This document shows positions 4,407 to 5,972 of a stretch of DNA of 5,972 bases, one piece after another. Each line of letters begins with the position of its first letter. The first letter of the stretch is position 1. The DNA is taken from contig DAHXOS010000016.1 of the NCBI GenBank assembly GCA_027364775.1, positions 1 to 5,972 on the forward strand, written 5' to 3'. Below the pieces are notes generated by a model. It ran no database searches. It was given only the letters and a program-made list of their open reading frames with translations, and had not been told where the DNA came from. Origin of the DNA: a bacterium. GTDB taxonomy: Bacteria; Patescibacteriota; Microgenomatia; Daviesbacterales; UBA10151. A program made the translations under genes and the position numbers.

Positions 4407-5423
4407 ATGAATAATCCTGATAGAAATCCAGCAAGAGCGATAGCTTTTAGAACTGCTTTAGCAGTTGGAGCTTTAACAGCAACTGATGCTGTTTTAGCTG
4501 GCCAAGTTGATGCTCAAAATGCTGCAACTAACCCAAACTGTAAAATTACTTTAAATGGTAAAGTAGAACCTGCAGGTTCTAGAGTTAATGTAAAATTATT
4601 TGATGGTAGAAATAATGAGTTAATTAAAGAAATAACGCTTCCTGCTAGTATAGAAATAGTAAGAGGATCTAATGCTTCTACAAAAAGACCAAGCTCAGAT
4701 AACAGAACAGCTACTGAATTAGCTTCTTTTACAACTAGAGTTCAAGTTGTTGACCAAAATTCAAAAGACCCAGATGTTACAAAAGGTAATGAGATTAATA
4801 CTGTATGTAATGAAACTAACGGATTTACAATCACTGTTAATAAAGATGTACAGGCAACAGCAGCTGTTGCAACAAGAGTAGCACAAGCTTCTTTAACACC
4901 AACTAGGACACCTGAACAAACAGCTGTATCTAGCGTTACACCAACAGGAACTCCAGATACTAGAACTATCCCAGAAGCATTAGCTACTGCTCAAGCTAAA
5001 TCAATAGAAGAACGTTTAGCAAAAGCTAAAATTTTAGCTCAAAAAGGTGATACAAAAGAAGTAGCACAAATTATTGAATCAGTAAGAAAAGATTCAGCAA
5101 GCGCGCTAAGCGAACGATCTAAGTTAGAACAAACTCTTGAGGAGATTGAAAAGCTAAAAAATGGCACACCAGTTCCTACTAGACCTGCTAATCCATCTAG
5201 CCAGAGTGGTGCTTCTACAGGAGAATCTGAAATAGGTATAGTAGATCTCCCAGCTAAAGGTGTAGATGCTGTTACTGGAGGTAGATTAGAAAATCCTTGG
5301 AGAGCCGGGGTTAATATAATTGGGAATACTATTTTAGCTATTTTATTAGTTGATCTGGTTGCACTTGTACGAGGAATTAGAGGAAGAACTGTAGTTAGAA
5401 TATGGGGGCCGTTCTATTGGTAA
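4407..5423 (+). CDS. Exported two-Cys protein with Thr/Pro linker, helical segment and C-terminal membrane helix
   Basis: 338 residues, no family recognised. The start is secure: it is the only Met in the protein and it precedes a signal peptide (about 10-39, with AFRTALAVGALTATDAVLA as core and cleavage near A31 or A39). A folded domain, about 44-148, is bracketed by its only two cysteines (C45, C134), a likely disulfide pair. It has beta-like segments such as SRVNVKLFDG and FTITVNKD. A Thr/Pro linker (about 150-187, with TPTRTP and TPTGTP) precedes a charged helical, possibly coiled-coil segment (189-252). A second linker follows, then a membrane helix at 300-321 and a basic, aromatic tail ending RIWGPFYW. 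It probably sits outside the cell, held by its C-terminus. Gln is CAA in 10 of 12 codons. No Shine-Dalgarno is present. The next gene starts 4 nt after the stop, so the two are likely co-transcribed. Confidence 0.8.
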   Translation: MNNPDRNPARAIAFRTALAVGALTATDAVLAGQVDAQNAATNPNCKITLNGKVEPAGSRVNVKLFDGRNNELIKEITLPASIEIVRGSNASTKRPSSDNRTATELASFTTRVQVVDQNSKDPDVTKGNEINTVCNETNGFTITVNKDVQATAAVATRVAQASLTPTRTPEQTAVSSVTPTGTPDTRTIPEALATAQAKSIEERLAKAKILAQKGDTKEVAQIIESVRKDSASALSERSKLEQTLEEIEKLKNGTPVPTRPANPSSQSGASTGESEIGIVDLPAKGVDAVTGGRLENPWRAGVNIIGNTILAILLVDLVALVRGIRGRTVVRIWGPFYW

Positions 5424-5427
5424 AACT

Positions 5428-5972
5428 ATGAAAAATTTTATTACAAGCTTAAACATTAGAAGAATAATAACTTTACTACTTTTAGCAGTATCAGCTACTG
5501 CTGTTTTAATCTTTTTAGTAACTCAAAAAAGTTTTGTTGCAGAATTAGTACAAAGAGGTCCAAAAGTTGCTTTAGCTCAAACAGATGATTATGGATTTTC
5601 TGTTGATAGTGTTAACTCCTCTAATAATGATTATACATTTACTCCTGATAACGGTTGTTCTGGTTCATGTTGGAATTATGTTGAGGAACCAAAACCAGCA
5701 CCACAACCAGCTCCTCAGTCTGCTTCCACACCAAAAGTTCCTACTGCACCATCTAGATATATTACTTATGAAGGTGGAGATTGTAGAGGAACAAATGCAG
5801 TTTGGGTAAGATGGTGGAGTGATGGAACAAAAGAAGAATTAGCAAATAACGGAGAGACAGGAGAATGTGGAACTTCAGCACCTGCTCCAACTCCTGTAAC
5901 CTGGACTAAAGATCAATATGGTGAATGTGATTGGACTACTAACACTGTTTGGAATGTAGAAGTCAGCTCAAC
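5428..5972 (+). CDS. Exported Cys/Trp-containing protein with tandem repeats (3' end outside window)
   Basis: The frame opens at ATG 5428 and stays open for 181 codons to the window edge. A basic start (MKNFITSLNIRR) and hydrophobic helix at 13-31 form a signal anchor or signal peptide; VALAQ (47-51) is a possible cleavage site. A short segment with C77 and C81 (CSGSC) follows, then a Pro/Ala/Gln linker (about 86-108, PAPQPAP). From 111 the sequence carries GGDCRGTNAVWVRWWSDG with C119 and C147. A second, partial copy, GECDWTTNTVWNV, has C167, 48 residues after C119. The repeats are separated by APAPTP. This suggests a string of small disulfide-containing surface modules. No family is recognised. 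The start lies 4 nt after the previous stop, with no clear ribosome binding site, so translational coupling is likely. Five of six Gln codons are CAA. Confidence 0.8.
   Translation, partial: MKNFITSLNIRRIITLLLLAVSATAVLIFLVTQKSFVAELVQRGPKVALAQTDDYGFSVDSVNSSNNDYTFTPDNGCSGSCWNYVEEPKPAPQPAPQSASTPKVPTAPSRYITYEGGDCRGTNAVWVRWWSDGTKEELANNGETGECGTSAPAPTPVTWTKDQYGECDWTTNTVWNVEVSS

Noticed and set aside
5585..5809. 74-codon + strand frame starting ATIATGGATTTTC-like sequence
   Set aside because: It is out of frame with, and fully inside, the exported protein opening at 5428, which has a signal sequence, cysteines and a Pro-rich linker. The other frame gives only Leu/Ile/His-rich text.

Overview
The window is AT-rich bacterial DNA in which every recognisable gene lies on the + strand. 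The content suggests a Candidate Phyla Radiation (Patescibacteria) lineage, possibly Microgenomates-like. The grounds are short genes, a LytR_C protein with a huge acidic cytoplasmic tail, secreted Thr/Pro-linker proteins with no obvious relatives, and weak or absent Shine-Dalgarno sites beside near-consensus promoters. This placement is inference, because no rRNA or ribosomal protein is present. Trp is encoded by TGG and the large ORFs end in TAA or TAG, so nothing suggests UGA recoding.

Left part (1-3338), housekeeping: the 3' part of radA (branch migration/recombination ATPase), then a single-pass membrane protein with a C-terminal LytR_C domain, then a YacL-like membrane protein with PIN and TRAM domains. 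In Bacillus, radA-disA-yacL are neighbours. Here radA and the YacL-like gene flank a LytR_C gene and no disA is seen. A promoter (1040-1068) precedes the LytR_C gene. A 13-bp hairpin overlaps the ribosome binding site of the YacL-like gene.

Middle part (3339-4406), about 1.07 kb without a large gene. It holds a possible gene remnant (3354-3497), a perfect DnaA box at 3504, a palindrome overlapping a terminator (3552-3595), and a promoter driving a possible 43-aa basic peptide (3692-3823). Two terminator-like RNA elements follow that share an 18-nt motif with 16 identities (3873-3890, 3978-3995). After them come a 12-bp inverted repeat, a tandem pair of long hairpins ending in a T-run (4102-4221), a second DnaA-box cluster (4228-4272) and an AT-rich stretch. 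Origin function and small-RNA function are both plausible and both unproven.

Right part (4407-5972), a two-gene secreted/envelope unit. A consensus promoter (TTGACA, 18 nt, TATAAT) ends only 10 nt before the ATG of a 338-aa exported protein, so the mRNA is probably leaderless. That protein has a two-Cys domain, a Thr/Pro linker, a helical segment and a C-terminal membrane helix. Four bases later a second exported, Cys- and Trp-containing protein begins and runs off the window end. Both prefer CAA for Gln, unlike the LytR_C gene. I recognise neither protein family. This pair and the RNA-rich region before it are the least explained parts of the window.
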